NCBI GenBank assembly: GCA_050485645.1
Contig: JBJHBT010000045.1
Span: forward strand, 1 to 23,973
DNA from: JBJHBP01 sp050485645
GTDB lineage: Bacteria; Pseudomonadota; Gammaproteobacteria; Steroidobacterales; Rariloculaceae
DNA: 23,973 nt
Direction of reading: 5' to 3'
In this document: positions 22,748 to 23,973 of the stretch, one piece after another
Layout of the letters: every line of letters begins with the position of its first letter
How positions within the stretch are numbered: position 1 is the first letter of the stretch
The notes under the pieces: model-generated
What the model was told of the DNA's origin: nothing
The model's database searches: none
Seen by the model: the letters and a program-made list of their open reading frames with translations, nothing else
Position numbers and translations under genes: made by a program

Positions 22748-22798
22748 GGTGAAGGGGCGGTGGTCGCCTCTCTCGCACATCGTCGGTCTATTGGGAAT

Positions 22799-23050
22799 TC
22801 ACGGCTTCCGCTGGTTCTGCGAATCGGGCGTCTGATCGGGCGTCTGATCGGGCTCGTATGCAAGCAGGTCGCCCGGCTGGCAGTCCAATATCTCGCACAG
22901 TTTTTCAAGCGTACGGAAACGAATCGCGCGGGCCTTACCAGTTTTCAGTACCGATAGGTTTTGGGCTGTGATGCCGACTTCCTCGGCGACGGTGTTGAGT
23001 CGCATCTTGCGCTTGGCGAGGACGACATCGAGGTTGACGATGATTGGCAC
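22799..23050 (-). CDS. Cro/C1-type (YozG-like) transcriptional regulator
   Basis: An 83-residue protein, nearly all one helix-turn-helix: NLDVVLAKRKMRLNTVAEEV (6-25), recognition helix in GITAQNLSVLKTGKARAIRF, then TLEKLCEILDCQPGDLLAY (48-66). GTG 23050 is chosen because AGGAGG stands right before it; the open frame upstream lacks family sequence. It lies 16 bases after the DUF2975 gene and is probably co-transcribed with it. DUF2975-HTH pairs of this kind are common, and the regulator probably controls its own operon. The tail carries two copies of Asp-Gln-Thr-Pro from a DNA tandem repeat. Confidence 0.88.
   Translation of the reverse strand: MPIIVNLDVVLAKRKMRLNTVAEEVGITAQNLSVLKTGKARAIRFRTLEKLCEILDCQPGDLLAYEPDQTPDQTPDSQNQRKP
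22823..22852. repeat. 2.5 copies of a 12-bp tandem repeat
   Basis: TCGGGCGTCTGA is repeated at 22823-22834 and 22835-22846, with a half copy at 22847-22852. It lies in the C-terminal codons of the minus-strand regulator and encodes its Asp-Gln-Thr-Pro repeats. Confidence 0.9.
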
Positions 23051-23066
23051 TCGATTTCCTCCTCTC

Positions 23067-23615
23067 TTAGACGACCAGATCCTGCTCTTCACGAAGCTCG
23101 CGTCCGACATCCATAACCCACGCGACAACGACAATGATCGCTCCAACGACGAGGTTGTTGAATGGATCCTGGCCGCTGCTGATCAGTGTTTTCGAAAGAT
23201 CGTGGGCAGGCAGAAAGCTGGCAACAATAACGCCCAGCACCCAAAGCGCCGGGAATAGCAGGATGGTGATGCCAATCTGCCGAAATTGATGGACGTTCTC
23301 GCGATCGAATAGCTTGCCATCGGAGTAGAGGCCGAAGAGCTTGATGAGGTGAAAATTGAGCTTCAACAGAACTACCAAACCCAACGTAGTTCCAAGCCAC
23401 GCGATCGTGCGGATCTCAAGGGGAATCGAACCGCCACGGTATTCTATAGGACCGATGCGGACAGTCGTGTCATACGGCTCGGCGCCAGTAAACATCAGAA
23501 TCGTTTGAACCACCGCGGCCAGGGCCACGAGAACGAAAAGAAATCGGAACAGTCGCTTGAGCGACACGCTGTACTTCTGGACCTTTTCGAGTTTTTGCGC
23601 TGCTTCAGAGCCCAT
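23067..23615 (-). CDS. DUF2975-domain membrane protein
   Basis: A 182-residue inner-membrane protein with four predicted helices: about 22-42, 70-92, 112-134 and 153-171. Family motifs are GKLFDRENVHQFRQIG (100-115) and the C-terminal GRELREEQDLVV. The ATG at 23615 is preceded by GGGAG. DUF2975 proteins are usually encoded just before a small HTH regulator, as here, and are thought to act with it as a membrane sensor or partner; the molecular function is unknown. Confidence 0.88.
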   Translation of the reverse strand: MGSEAAQKLEKVQKYSVSLKRLFRFLFVLVALAAVVQTILMFTGAEPYDTTVRIGPIEYRGGSIPLEIRTIAWLGTTLGLVVLLKLNFHLIKLFGLYSDGKLFDRENVHQFRQIGITILLFPALWVLGVIVASFLPAHDLSKTLISSGQDPFNNLVVGAIIVVVAWVMDVGRELREEQDLVV

Positions 23616-23645
23616 TTCCTATCTCCCATTCTTGGTGGGTGGCTC

Positions 23646-23677
23646 ATTAAACAGTCAATAATTATCGTTTGTCAATA
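23646..23677 (-). promoter_or_regulatory. Promoter of the DUF2975-regulator operon with repeat operator
   Basis: On the minus strand, TTGACA (23675-23670, perfect -35) is followed after 18 bases by TTTAAT (23651-23646). The seven-base TATTGAC occurs twice in the same orientation (23677-23671 and 23660-23654), 17 bases apart, so one copy covers the -35 and the other lies just upstream of the -10. This is a plausible binding site for the HTH protein of the same operon. The AT-rich stretch stands out from its surroundings. Confidence 0.6.
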
Positions 23678-23856
23678 AAAATCGGGTGAAATACGATACT
23701 TGGCCTCAAATAGCGAGGCCTGAACGCCTTTGACGGCTTGCCGAATCTGTCCGCTCCTGCTTCGGGAAGTCGCCAATAGCGCAAAGTATAGGTAGTGTGC
23801 AGGCGCCGCATAATCCGCATGGATACCGACGTGCCATATCGCCAGACGCAAGCCCA

Positions 23857-23973
23857 ATGACATTCCCGAGAATTACCCGATACGCTGACGCAGGAGCGCT
23901 CCTGCAGGTCACGCAGCGAGCTCTGGAGCAGAATGAGGCGGAGAACAGCCTGATGCTCGGCGTTCTCCTAAGC
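23857..23973 (+). CDS. GNAT-family acetyltransferase, N-terminal fragment
   Basis: An open frame from ATG 23857 to the window end gives 39 residues: TFPRITRYADAGALLQVTQR, then ALEQNEAENSLMLGVLLS. The pattern of a helix followed by Glu-Ala-Glu-Asn-x-Leu-Met-Leu-Gly is typical of the N-terminus of one group of GNAT N-acetyltransferases. The acetyl-CoA-binding motif would lie beyond the window. There is no strong ribosome site, so the call rests on sequence similarity only. The 179 bases before it, back to the DUF2975 promoter, show no supported gene. Confidence 0.55.
   Translation, partial: MTFPRITRYADAGALLQVTQRALEQNEAENSLMLGVLLS

Noticed and set aside
1..23973. tRNA or rRNA genes
   Set aside because: No cloverleaf-like sequence with conserved T-loop or acceptor pattern, and no rRNA-like segment, was noticed on either strand by eye.

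Overview
The window reads as a chromosomal piece of a high-GC gammaproteobacterium. The housekeeping genes are typical of that class: the start of dapF, ubiD, the hemX-hemY pair, ubiK, a comM/yifB-type AAA+ gene, and a membrane-anchored cytochrome c5-like protein. The genus cannot be named from the sequence alone.

Layout. From 1 to about 12 kb lies compact, high-GC core-like DNA: dapF (partial, minus), ubiD (plus), an orphan ParA ATPase (plus), hemY and hemX (minus, overlapping by one base), a small secreted DUF4124 protein (minus), ubiK and comM (plus), a cytochrome c (plus), a two-domain VOC protein (minus), a frameshifted membrane protein of unknown function (minus) and a glutathionyl-hydroquinone reductase (minus). 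From about 12.0 kb the character changes. A decayed IS256-family transposase end and its probable terminal repeat mark the edge of an accessory region that is looser, lower in GC and mostly plus-strand. It carries a two-helix small membrane protein, a lipoprotein amidohydrolase between two broken toxin-antitoxin loci (a BrnT/BrnA remnant on its left, a ParE-like toxin remnant with an intact antitoxin gene on its right), a DUF6152-like secreted protein, a dihydrofolate-reductase-like protein, PhzF, a VOC protein overlapping an AlkB dioxygenase, a bleomycin-resistance-like protein, a HEPN-domain protein with an unrecognised partner, and a secreted esterase with a C-terminal TPR-like repeat. The last 2.6 kb holds two regulatory modules: DUF6249 membrane protein + ECF sigma factor + small membrane protein (plus), and DUF2975 membrane protein + Cro/C1-type regulator (minus). 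The window ends inside the start of a GNAT acetyltransferase gene.

How the parts work together. UbiD and UbiK both serve ubiquinone synthesis. HemX/HemY belong to the haem branch, and a c-type cytochrome, which needs haem, lies nearby. In the accessory region the recurring theme is small stress, detoxification or repair proteins (several VOC proteins, AlkB, PhzF, hydrolases) mixed with remains of mobile elements and addiction modules. The best candidate for an under-described system is the HEPN gene and its 132-residue partner at 19056-19849, preceded by a 9-bp perfect inverted repeat.
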